Shown here: piece by piece, positions 22,858 to 32,392 of the stretch
Position numbering within the stretch: position 1 is the first letter of the stretch
Layout: every line of letters begins with the position of its first letter
Assembly (NCBI GenBank): GCA_001598975.1
Contig: BBXU01001576.1
Location: 1-41,428, forward strand
Reading direction: 5' to 3'
Length of the DNA stretch: 41,428 bases
From: Parachlorella kessleri
Taxonomy: Eukaryota > Chlorophyta > Trebouxiophyceae > Chlorellales > Chlorellaceae
Position numbers and translations under genes: made by a program
The notes under the pieces: generated by a model
What the model was told of the DNA's origin: nothing
Database searches by the model: none
What the model saw: the letters and a program-made list of their open reading frames with translations, nothing else

Positions 22858-24745
22858 CTATTCAAATGTTGCCCACCCTGACTCCGCTGCCTGCTGTGAA
22901 ACTGACTGTGGCGCATTCTGCTGCTGCTGCTGCTGCTGTTGTTGCTGCGTGCCCGTCCCTGCTTGTCCTAACGCACCTTGCGCCGCAAATGGCTGGAAGC
23001 TCTCAAAAGCTGCTAGGGTGCCCTGCACTGCTGGCACTGTACTGCTGCCTGCACCGCTGACGCCACCGGTGCTGCTGCTGCTGGCCTCTACTGTAGTGTC
23101 CAGGCCTAGAAGGTCAAGGAACGGGTCAGTTGACTGCGACGCTGCGCCCCTATTGGCTGGCTGACTGCTGATGCCTGCCGCCCTTGCTGCGGAGGCAGGG
23201 GCTGGGCCGGCGCCTGGCTGTTTCGACTGCACAGGCAGCCGTGGCGCCGCAGTGGCCAGCCCTGCTGCTGCTGCTGCCGGCAGGTCTGAGGGCGGCGGAG
23301 CCAGTGGCATCAGCTTTGCACCAACCCCAGACCCTGTGCTGCTGCTAGGCTGCGGCAGGTTGCCAAGGCGTGATAGAAAGCCACTGCTGCCGTCCCCACT
23401 GGCCTCTGCAGAAGCGCTGCTGCCTGGCTTCCTCACTGCGATCCTGCACAGCCAATCCAAACAGAACCATCCACTTACCTACTTTTGTCCACCTGGGTGG
23501 GGAGCCACAGAAACAGCAGACATCCAGCAGCTATGCAGTTCCCAGCCCCATGAGAATGATGCACCCAGCCTCCAGTGAGTCAAGCCACACAGGCCGGCAG
23601 CCAAAGGAGGCCACACAACGGCAGGCACGCCAACACGCACCTGATCGTCTCCCCCTCCTTCAGGCTCAGGTCCTGGTGCTTGTAGAGTGTTGCAGCCTCT
23701 GGCAGCGCCTCCTGCGCTGCTGCCATCGGGTCGGCAGATGACACAATCTTGCTGATGTCAGCCTCGCGCTGCAGCTGTCTCTCATGGTCGGTCTGTACAA
23801 AAGGCAAAGGAAGCCCCGTTGGAAAACCAGCGGTGGCCCAAGACAGGATACACGCGTGCTATGCCCTCCACAAAGGTAGAATAGCTTTACAGTGAGGCCA
23901 TCCCTTGGGGGGTCTTCCACAGCAAGTGTGTCATAGGTTGAGTGGCTGCGGCGCTGACAAAGTATGCTGCCTATGGTCCGCTATCATGACGTAGCTGCGC
24001 GCGGAGGCGCTGCCACGCACCAGCGCTACATTGAAGTCAAAGGCCGCGGAGCGGTCGGAGAAGCTCATGCCCAGGAAAGCATGGCGCTTGGTGGCCGGAT
24101 CCTCCAGCCGCAGCACAAAGTTGCGGGAGCTGTCCGTCGCCTGCTCCACTGCGATGTGCAGCTGGCCGCGAGGGATGGGGCATAGACCAAAGAGTTCAGC
24201 ACTGCGAGGCAGCAGGGAGGGAGGCCACGGTCTATGAACCATGGTCTGAGGACGCCCAGCACCACTGACTGCACCACAGCTACTAGCAGGTTGGGCGACT
24301 CCGACTGGCCGACAGCAACCTGTCGAGCCACTTTGCCTCTCCCAGGCGAGGCTGCAGAGTTAGCCCAGCCGGAGACCACAACACACGCTACAGCCTCTGC
24401 CTGCTGTCTGGCACCCCCGCCAAGGCCAGCTTCCCAATGCAACCGGAAACAAAACAAGCACAAGTGTTGGATCCTCCAGCTGCAACTTCACACTCCACCT
24501 GGCGCCACCACCTATTACAAACTTAAAAAGCCGGCTTGATCATAATGCAGCGTGTCACACCTGTTGGGGTCCTCCAGCCGCACTTCCAGCCTCTCGCCCT
24601 GCGCTACCACTTTGCAGCGTGCGGTGTAGATCTTGTCGGCCGTGCGCCAGTCACCAGAGCGGTGGCCGCCGGCACCAAATCGAGGCGGGATTTTGTACAA
24701 GTCCACCTCTTTGTGGACAAACAGCGTCTGCTCCAGGGATCCCAT
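22858..24745 (-). CDS. NECAP: NECAP-type adaptin-ear-binding coat-associated protein
   Basis: Four exons: 24561-24745, 24021-24201, 23641-23792, 22858-23443 (1104 nt, 367 aa), all in phase. NECAP proteins act at clathrin-coated vesicles, binding AP-1/AP-2 adaptors. Residues 1 to about 165 form the PHear-like domain: MGSLEQTLFVHKEVDLYKIP, GGHRSGDW, ADKIYTARCKVV, RLEVRLEDPN, SSRNFVLRLED, HAFLGMSFSDRSAAFDFNVAL, DHERQLQRE and SLKEGETIR. These match the plant and animal family closely. The tail (173-367) is long, Ala/Ser/Pro/Gln-rich and probably disordered. It carries a run of ten Gln (339-348), a DPF (279-281), a clathrin-box-like LLGLD (284-288) and a terminal WATF (363-366), which resembles the WxxF adaptor-ear motif at NECAP C-termini. 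The ATG corresponds exactly to the family start. It is divergent from the thioredoxin gene, 529 nt away. Confidence 0.94.
22920..22950. repeat. CTG/CAG trinucleotide tract in NECAP
   Basis: An interrupted CTG run on the plus strand (CTGTTG interruptions) encodes the ten-glutamine stretch of the NECAP tail on the minus strand. Such tracts vary in length between strains. Confidence 0.8.
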
Positions 24746-25274
24746 CTCTTGCAAGGTTTGGCAGGCCTCTGATAAAAACCTGCCAGGTTTGAGGCGCTCA
24801 GGGATCAAAGTGGTGTGTTGTCTGAAGGTGAGAGACTTTTACTACTGGCAACCACTACTATTGCTAACTTCACAACCAGTGCATATTGCAATCACACTTT
24901 GCTGAACAAGGCAGCGTCCTGCAGAGCCGTCTGACCGAAAGGTTCACACAGACTCGGTGCATAGGTACTTACCTACTGCATAGGGAGAGCTCCCTGCTTG
25001 GCAGAACCCCTGGCGCTATTGACACTGTCAATGATGCAGGTGTGGATCGCAAGTGATCAACCTGCGCCTCAGGTCGACGTCCTTCAAATTAATTATCTGG
25101 TGACTAGACCGTGTGTTATGAACGTCTGGGTGCTTCACGCGTTCATCACAAGCGTTCAGTTGGACCCCGCCACCACGTCAGCTAAAAGCTAGCGCTTCAG
25201 GTGTTTAGGCTGCTGCCTTGAGCGCTGTCTGGACTGAGATGAAGACATAGTGGTACCTTTACTGACTGGCCTTG
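24746..25274. other. Divergent promoter region between NECAP and thioredoxin
   Basis: 529 nt between two start codons pointing away from each other. It should hold both promoters and 5' UTRs. No definite TATA element or upstream exon was identified. Confidence 0.5.
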
Positions 25275-25888
25275 ATGCCCACTTGGCAGCTGATCACCTC
25301 TGCCCAGCAGTACTTTTCTTCTTTGGAGGACAGCGAGCTGTGCTGCGTATACTTCACAGCTCCTTGGTGAGTTCAAACCCAAGGCAGCCTTGGAAGGCCG
25401 TGCTAACTCTGCAGTCGAGCTCAAGCACCGTCTCTGAACATCTCTGCAGGTGCTTCCGCTGTAAGCAAGTTGCAGAGAAACTAGTAGGTTTTCCTAACGA
25501 CTTCCCTTTAGTGAGGTTTCTCGAGGTAGACGTTGAGGAGACTGAGGTGGGTCGGCTACCTGAAAACGTCAAGCACCCTGCACGGCCCACGCGTCGTTGC
25601 CTGCTTGTGTTCTGGTTGCACGCTTTCTGGAGTTCCACTTCTTCACTTTGCGCTCGGTGCGCTTGCCTGCAGGAAGTGGGCGAGCTCCTGAGCATCGCCA
25701 CGCTCCCTACTTTTGTGTTTGTAAAGTGTGGCCTAGAAGTCCATCGGGAAGAGGGTGTGCCACAGCAGCGGCCAGCCAGGAAGGTAGCCCAGGCTCTCAG
25801 GCAGCATTTATTGAGAGCCACAGCCCTAGAGGGCACACCAGAGCTGTTAAAGGGAGCAGGCGATCAGTTTGTAGTGACTGAGCAGTAA
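25275..25888 (+). CDS. Thioredoxin-like protein with WCFRC active site
   Basis: Three exons: 25275-25366, 25450-25546, 25673-25888 (405 nt, 134 aa). The first junction splits the Trp codon of the active site (TG|G), which confirms the join. Thioredoxins reduce disulphides through a WCxxC pair. Here the strand before the site reads LCCVYFTAPW, the site is WCFRCK (residues 31-36), then a basic helix, EVDVEETEEV, and the cis-proline segment ATLPTFVFVK (Pro75). The fold is therefore complete and single-domain, with a C-terminal extension of about 35 residues. Classical thioredoxins have WCGPC, so Phe-Arg between the cysteines is unusual and should alter redox potential or partner. The upstream frame has a TGA 12 nt before this ATG, so it is the likely start unless a further 5' exon exists; no targeting peptide is visible. 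RAD17 begins only 149 nt downstream. Confidence 0.8.
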
Positions 25889-26022
25889 AGGCTTGGTGAC
25901 CTGGGTGTGGCCAGCCTGCGAGTTTGGGAGCAGCATCGCTGTTACGAGTTCTAGCAGAGGCAGCTACCAGCAGATGATGTGGCTGGGATGCCAGCAGCCG
26001 CTGTTGCACGCTCGTGTGGTGG

Positions 26023-26027
26023 TGTAA
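26023..26027 (+). terminator. TGTAA polyadenylation-type signal after thioredoxin
   Basis: TGTAA lies 135 nt past the thioredoxin stop and only 10 nt before the RAD17 ATG chosen here. If it is used, the thioredoxin transcript would end inside the start of RAD17. Motif and position are the only support. Confidence 0.4.
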
Positions 26028-26037
26028 CCCTCAGCCC

Positions 26038-29000
26038 ATGACACACAAGCCAAGAGCGGCGGCAGCAGCGCTGGCAGATGGAGCGAGTGAGAATGGCAGG
26101 CGGCGCTGGAAGCCCACAGTGATTGTGATTGACAGCAGCGATGAGGAGGTTGAGGCGCAGGAAAGGGAGGAAAAGAAGGCAGCCAAGCCACGGGCGTCTC
26201 AGCCAGGGAAGCGCAAGTGGCAGGTGGGTGATCCTCGGGACAAGCATGTCCGGTTGGTTGAGTGTGAGATAGTACTGTGGGTGACCTGCAGGTGCAACAG
26301 CGGCAGGCTGTGGAGCTGTGGCTTGTCAGGCGTTTGGCGCTGACTAGGACTATGGCAGGCCTGGTTTTATCAGCTGTTCATCCAACTCCGGCAGCTGGTA
26401 ACTGCAGGGAGCCCAGCCTTCTGGCAGAGGCCAGCTTACACTGCAGTTGTCTCAGCCGAGCAGCAGCCAGCCCTCCCAGCAGGACCCTCCAGGCGCAGCA
26501 GAGGCAGGTGCAGTCCGACCGCGGCCTCAGGCATCTGGGCTTGCTGGCGTGGACTTGGGTGGCAGCGAGCTGCTGAAAGGCCAAGGTGCGTACCAGTGTG
26601 TGTTGCCGACCCTGGAGCCTCTCGTGTGGGAGCCGGCGACTTAGGCATTGAGAATAGTGAGGGGCTTGTCGGAGGTACTGATGAATTGAATGGGAATCAA
26701 GAGCATGTGATGTCATCTGCGCAGCGGATAGGGAACGAGTGGTGCCACTGGGCACTATAGAAGTGTAGTGCGTGATCCAAGGTCTGCAGGGAGTGAGAGA
26801 AATGTGTTATGGTAGGAGCCTGGCCACATCAAAGCATTCCCAGGTTGAAAGCCTCTCTTGCCTTCACACTTGTCTTCAGATGGCGAAGACGGTGTTGCGC
26901 CCGCCACCGTCAGGCCAGCTGAGCTATGGGTGACTAAGTATGCCCCCCAGAGCGAGGCGGAGCTGGTGCTGCACAAGAAGAAGGTGCAGGAGGTGCAGCA
27001 GTGGCTGGAGTGGCAGCGGAGGAGCCTTGGGCAGCCTGGCGTGAGCCGGGTGGCTGTCATCACAGGTAAGGGCAGACTCTAGGCTACAGTAGGTGGAGAA
27101 AAATTGGTAACCATGAGGTGCGAGGAGAAGGACGGCAAGGGTAACGGAAGTGAGGGTGTTATACCAACGTTGTGGGTGCAGTTGAGCGTCAGAGTGAGGG
27201 TGCGTGCTGGCGTGATGGGTATGGTGTAACTGCATAACCACTTCAAGAGTTGGAGCCAGCAGTGTAGCTAGGACATGCGCTAACAAGCTTGCAAGCTTGA
27301 AGTCCAACTGTTGCGATGGGTACTCCTGCAGGTCCACCTGGCTGTGGCAAGTCCACAGTGCTGCGAGTGTTGGCAGCAGAAATGGGCTTTGAGCTCTGTG
27401 AATGGCAGCCGCCCACACCCACGCTGTGGAATGAGTATCAGTACCAGGTGAAGGGCGGGCCCACGGGTGGGTGCGTGCACATCAAGAGTCGCTGCGCTGG
27501 CATCCACGATTGAGGCGGATGTTCTGTACCCATTCTGTTGCCTCCGAGGTGTGGAGCTGTGGGTATTGGTACTTGCTCGGTGGGCAGCAGCTTTTGTAGT
27601 AGCCGTTATGAATTGCCTTGCCTGTCATGTGTTTTTGGGTTGATCTGTAGGGTTGGTGTGTTGGAAGTGAGTGGCTGACCATGCGTGAGCTGCAGGCTGG
27701 CAGTGGCGTGAGGTACCTCTCCAAGCTGGATGCCTTCGAGGAGTTCTCCCTCAGGGCCAAGCTGCCCGCCCTTGCCCTTACTAAGAAAGGGCCCGCTGCA
27801 GCAACCACCACCGAACTTGCCTCACAACCTCAGCATGTGCTGACAGGGGCCCAGCAGCAGCAGCCCCCACAGCAGCATCTCCCACACCAGCGGCATGTGG
27901 TGGCAGCCCAGCGACCCAAGTTGCTGATCGTAGACGACCTGCCCCACACAGCAGGGCCTGAGCAGAGGGAGCGGCTGGCCGCAGCGCTAGGTGTGTGCTC
28001 TGTATGTTGATGTGCAGCGGTCCCCTTTATCACTGAAAAGAGAAGAAGGGAGGAGTGGGTCCATGCTGACATTTTGGTGCTGGATGGGGAGAGCAGGGGG
28101 CAGCTGGCGGCAAAGATTTCATGCTCCAATGTTCGGGCTTTGATGTCTAGCGAACGCCTGCCCGCACCCCTGAGAGCTGGCTAGCTCCATTCAGAGCGTT
28201 GCTTGCTGTGGCTGCCTGCAGGCGACCTTGCCCGCACAAGCCGGTACCCCTTGGTGGTCATGGCCACCGAGCCCACAGGCAGGGCTCAGCAGGACCGGGG
28301 AGCCCACGGCAGCAGTGGCAGCGGCACAGCTGGGGTGCATGGGCTGCACAAGGTGGGTGCCAGCGTGGTAACAAGGCTGGCAAGGGACGGGGCTGCGATG
28401 GTGTTAGGCATTGGTGGTACTTGGCACTGAGGTTTTGGGTGCTGAGAACGATCCCTGGTGCGCTTCTTTGCCGCTGCGCCGGTGATGGACTACTTTGTTC
28501 TGCTAAAGCGTGTTGGTTGGTGGAAGTACGGGTGATAGTGTACTGTATACAGAACAGGACCGCTTTGCTTGGGTCCATCCTCTGGTCCACCTCTGCAGGA
28601 TATAACTGCTGCCCTGGAAGCAGCGCAGGCGGTCACCTTCTCCTTTAACCCCATCACTGCACTCATTGTCACCAAGGCCCTCAAAAGCATCCTGGAGAGG
28701 GAGGGTCTGACTGTGGCTGAGGACCAGGCAAGTTAGAGGGAGTTTACATCCCAGCCAATCAACCGATTGGCGTGCACTTTTTTGCCACGTCAGCACGGAT
28801 TCCATTGGCCAATCGCTTGATTGGCGATTGGGGGTCGGGGACCCCAAATGGGCATTTTTATTGGTCGATGATTTCCTTATTGTTTGCATGTTCCCAGCAC
28901 CCAACTGCTTCCAGAAGCCTGCCAGAATGAGTAGAATCCCTTGCAATGCATCTGATACCATTGGTTCATTGGCTGGGATGTAAACCGGGCCTAGGGGCAA

Positions 29001-31554
29001 AATCTTAATACGGCCAGCAAGTCCTGTGTTGGTGTTGTGCATGGAACCTGTGAATTCTAGCAAGGCTTTCATGAGGCCCTCTTGATGACAGCATGATCTT
29101 CTGTTGCTAGGCAGTCCTTGGAGAGCATGTTTAGTCCCAGAAATGCTTGTTACCAGCTCAAGCCCTCAGAAGCCAGTCGTCCTTCCCATTGTAGCCGCTG
29201 CACGCTTTTGCAGGTGCACGCCATTGCTGAACAGTGTCAGGGTGACCTGCACAACGCAATCTCTACCCTGCAGTTTGTCACCACTGGTGTCAAACCAAGC
29301 ACACCAGCGGCACAGGCTGCACGGAAGGTAGGGTGAAGAAGTGGCTTTCCCACCGCCTGCTGCTTGACGCTCTCCGGGCTGTGTTGTGGGGAGTGTTTTC
29401 AGTGTGGTGCACACTAGAGGCTTGCAGTAAAGCCAGGGAAATTGCTCGGTAGGTTAACCACGTCTCCTCCCTCCCACCCCATGCTGACTCTTGCTAGGCC
29501 TCATGCTAGGCCTCATGCTCAGGTGTAGCTGTGGTGTTAGATCCCTCTGCAACTTACTGGCAGAAAACGTGACCCACCAGCTGAGCAACTATTCCATAAG
29601 TGCCATGCAGGGCCGGGGCGTGAAGAGAAGAGCTGCGCCGGCTCCTGTTGCTGCGGGGGCAGGCTCTTCACAGCAGCAGGGGGAGGAGAAGGCAGTGGGC
29701 TACGCTTCCCGGGACAGCACACTCAGCATGTTTCATGCCCTGGGCAAGCTGCTGTACAATAAGAGAGCCGGGCAGCTGCAGGCGGCGGGTGGCCCATCTG
29801 ATGGGGGACAAGAGAGGGGCAGCAAGCGGAAGGTAGGCTTGCTTGAAGAGCCTGGCTTTGGGCAAGAGTGGGAGAGCTATCGCAAAACCGTGAGCATGGC
29901 GTTCAGTAGGCGTGCCCCTTGTGACTGCTACATTTTGGATCCCGCAACCCCAGCAGCGTCCATGAGACGCAGACCCATGTAAGATGAGGATGCTTTTGCA
30001 AGTTTGCTGCCCTGGTGTGATGCGGTAGCGGCCCCAAGGGCGGCCAATGCAGTCACGGATGCGCACGTTTAGTTTTGGAAAGTTATCAAGTGGCACGCCA
30101 CTAAACCATTGCTGGTGCTGTTCTGGGTACAGGGAACAACCAAGGCAGCCGGCAGCAGTTTTGCCGAGCCAGGGCCCTCCGCTGCCGCCGCAGCTGCTGC
30201 ACAGGGGCTGCCGCTAGCAGGGTGGGCGCAGCGGCCTTCCATGGAGTTTGACCCGGAAGCAGTGCTGGCACAGTCTGGGCTGGATGCAGGTGATCCCGTT
30301 GTGTCCCCCGTCAGCATTGGCGTTTGCTGAAAGCATCGGACTGTATTTGCCTTGCATCGTTGCAGGGGATTGAAAGATGGCAACCCTTGGTCGATCCACT
30401 GCTGCAGGCTCTGTGGGCGCCTACCTCCATGAGAACATGCCCAACTTTGTGGACGATGGGGCGGTGGAGGACCTGGCGGGCTGCCTTGACTACCTGAGCC
30501 AGGCGGACTGCATTGCCGGCGGGTTCCGCTATGGGGGTGCGCCTTGCGCTGCTGGTTGCCTGCTGTGATGGCTTGCGTACTGCTTGATTGCAAAACGTGT
30601 ACAGGGAGAGGAACCTGGGTGGCTGACATGAGCAAGCTCAGCTGCCGTGCGGTGTGGATTTTTCTCAATGGCAGCAGTGCTTGCTAATGTAATATGGGGC
30701 TCAGTGTTCCAGGCAACCTTGGCAGTGATTTCTGTAGGCGGTGGGGTGATGCTGGTGGATGATGAGCCAGGCGTGTCAAGCAGCCTCGCAGATGCAGCAG
30801 CAGCCTCCACCGCCGCCCGCGGGGTGTGTTTCAGCAATGCCCACCCAGCACCCCGCCGTTTCTTGCCACTCTCCGCCCCAGCATTGTTCTTGGTGGAGCG
30901 GGCGGTTCGGTCAAACAAGGAGCAGCTTCAGAGGGAGGTGGCACGGGCCTGGGTGCTTGCAGAAGGCTGCGGGTAAGCTAAAGCTTGTACAGTATCGTTT
31001 CAAGATTTGAGGTCCGCAGGGGTGTGCTTTGGCATGCTTGTCTTAACGGAAGACAAGCCCAGGTGGGGCCTGCCTGCTGCACATTGCAACTCTAAGAGTA
31101 GCAAGTGCCACTATTTGATCCATTGCCGTGCGTGCCCAATTTCAGGTAAGGGGCCTTGCAGGTGTGCCTGGGCATTGGAAGGGTGCCTTGACCACTTTTC
31201 AGTGAGCTCCGGCTTGGCGCTGTCAAACTCTGCTCTGGCCCTTTCAAATTTTACTGTGCTCCGGCCTTGTCAAACTTACTCTGCAGGCGCCTGGAGGGTA
31301 GTAGGATGCTGGCCTCTGAGCTACTTCCATACGTGCGCAGCATCCAGGCGTACAGCAGGGACCCGCGCCTCTTATCCCTGCAGCCACCTCGCTGGTTGCG
31401 GCTCTGGCAGGGGCAGCTCTATGACAGCACAGCAGGCTCAGCAGGCCAGGGCGCTGGCGGTCTGGCTGGAGGGTCCGACAGCCCAGGCAGCATGGCTCAG
31501 GGGGAGGGCGTGCAGTCAGAGGATGCCATAGAAGACTCGGGAGAGGACTGGTAG
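26038..31554 (+). CDS. RAD17: RAD17 checkpoint clamp loader
   Basis: Thirteen exons: 26038-26223, 26447-26585, 26880-27065, 27332-27447, 27696-27990, 28222-28352, 28599-28727, 29214-29327, 29611-29832, 30133-30289, 30408-30536, 30738-30972, 31287-31554 (2307 nt, 768 aa), all in phase. RAD17 replaces the large RFC subunit and loads the 9-1-1 clamp at damaged DNA to activate ATR signalling in the nucleus. Seen: WVTKYAP (125-131), HKKKVQEVQQWL, Walker A GPPGCGKST (171-179), Walker B KLLIVDDLP (284-292), FSFNPITALIV, the sensor-2 region GDLHNAISTLQF (404-415), SMFHALGKLLYNK and YLHENMPNF. Extras: a SUMO-interaction-like VIVIDSSDEE (28-37), a Gln/His-rich insert before Walker B, Ala-rich linkers and an acidic C-terminus (EDSGEDW). 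Exon 7 has a GC donor (CAG|GCAAGT). Sensor-2 Arg is His. The protein is longer than human RAD17 mainly through low-complexity inserts. Exons 1-2 are the least certain. Confidence 0.93.
28728..28733 (+). other. Non-canonical GC splice donor, RAD17 intron 7
   Basis: The exon-7/intron boundary reads CAG|GCAAGT, matching the U1-complementary consensus except T to C at position +2. GC-AG introns are a known minor class and normally have otherwise strong donors, as here. No GT donor in the next 10 nt would keep the frame and the conserved sequence. Confidence 0.8.
28742..28985. mobile_element. MITE-like element inside RAD17 intron 7
   Basis: A 244-bp segment is bounded by 18-bp perfect terminal inverted repeats (GTTTACATCCCAGCCAAT at 28742-28759, its complement at 28968-28985) that extend imperfectly to about 28 bp. 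The interior has no open frame and contains many CCAAT/ATTGG pentamers on both strands. Size, inverted ends and lack of coding fit a non-autonomous DNA transposon. No convincing target-site duplication is visible (GGG lies near both ends but at unequal spacing), so the superfamily cannot be assigned. It begins 14 nt after the GC splice donor. Confidence 0.75.
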
Positions 31555-32392
31555 GCTAGTATGTAGCAGCAGTAGGAGAAGGACAGGAGCACAAGCAGCA
31601 GCAGCTATGAGGCAGCCCTATATACTAGGTGCTCATCTAGTGCCAGATTGCATAAAGTTTTGCATGCACTGGTACAGTGTTTTTCTTGTGTGTGCTGTAT
31701 TAAGGTGTCGATCCAATAGGGCCCCTGCTGGGGGCTCCTTGATGAAGGCATGCCCCTGGCTGCAGCCCTGTGGTTCTTGCAAGGCCAATTGGTGGCAGTG
31801 ACTGAGACAGTCATATGCTATGCCTCTAGGCCTTGGTGCACTTCATCATACGATGTCGTTGTCGACTTATGGAGTCGATGTCAATGGAAGCATTGTTTGT
31901 TACAAGGCGGTGGCAGCCAAAATCTTGTCACAAATGGCCGGAGATATGCAGATCACTTCCAGGGCATGCCCTCCCAGCGAAGGGTCACTCTACAACAAAT
32001 GGCCGGAGATATGCGCATCACTTCCAGGGCATGCCCTCCCAGCGAAGGGTCACTCTACAACGCAGCACTGTGTTAAAATCCAGGCTAACTTGGTATCAGC
32101 AGGGCATATGGGCTCGGTTTCGATAGGTCTGCTACTTTGCTTCTGCAAACACCTCCAATGTTCGGGGGGCAGTGTCCACATGCGGAACCCACGTGCTGCT
32201 GTAATCAGGAGTTTCAGCACCCCTGATCCTTACCACCTTGACCCGACTGTGGAACGTGGCAACAGCCTTGAGATGTAGGGCCAAATATTAAAAAGAGCCT
32301 GCCCATGGTAAATGACACCGTCAATGTGGCTCCTGAGCTTTCTCCCATAGGTGTCCTGCATGTATTTCAACAAGGATGTGTGTCAGCCACAT
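31555..32392. other. Convergent 3' region of RAD17 and paralogue A
   Basis: About 0.84 kb between two facing stops, expected to be 3' UTRs. It contains the 65-bp tandem duplication described separately. No supported gene. Confidence 0.55.
31930..32059. repeat. 65-bp tandem duplication
   Basis: Two head-to-tail copies (31930-31994 and 31995-32059), each starting ACAAATGGCCGGAGATATGC, differ at one or two positions (CAGATCAC versus CGCATCAC). The near-identity indicates a recent duplication. It is non-coding as far as I can see. Confidence 0.9.

Noticed and set aside
23171..23578. Plus-strand open frame opposite the NECAP tail
   Set aside because: Antisense shadow of the Ala/Pro/Gln-rich tail; no splice partners or family likeness.
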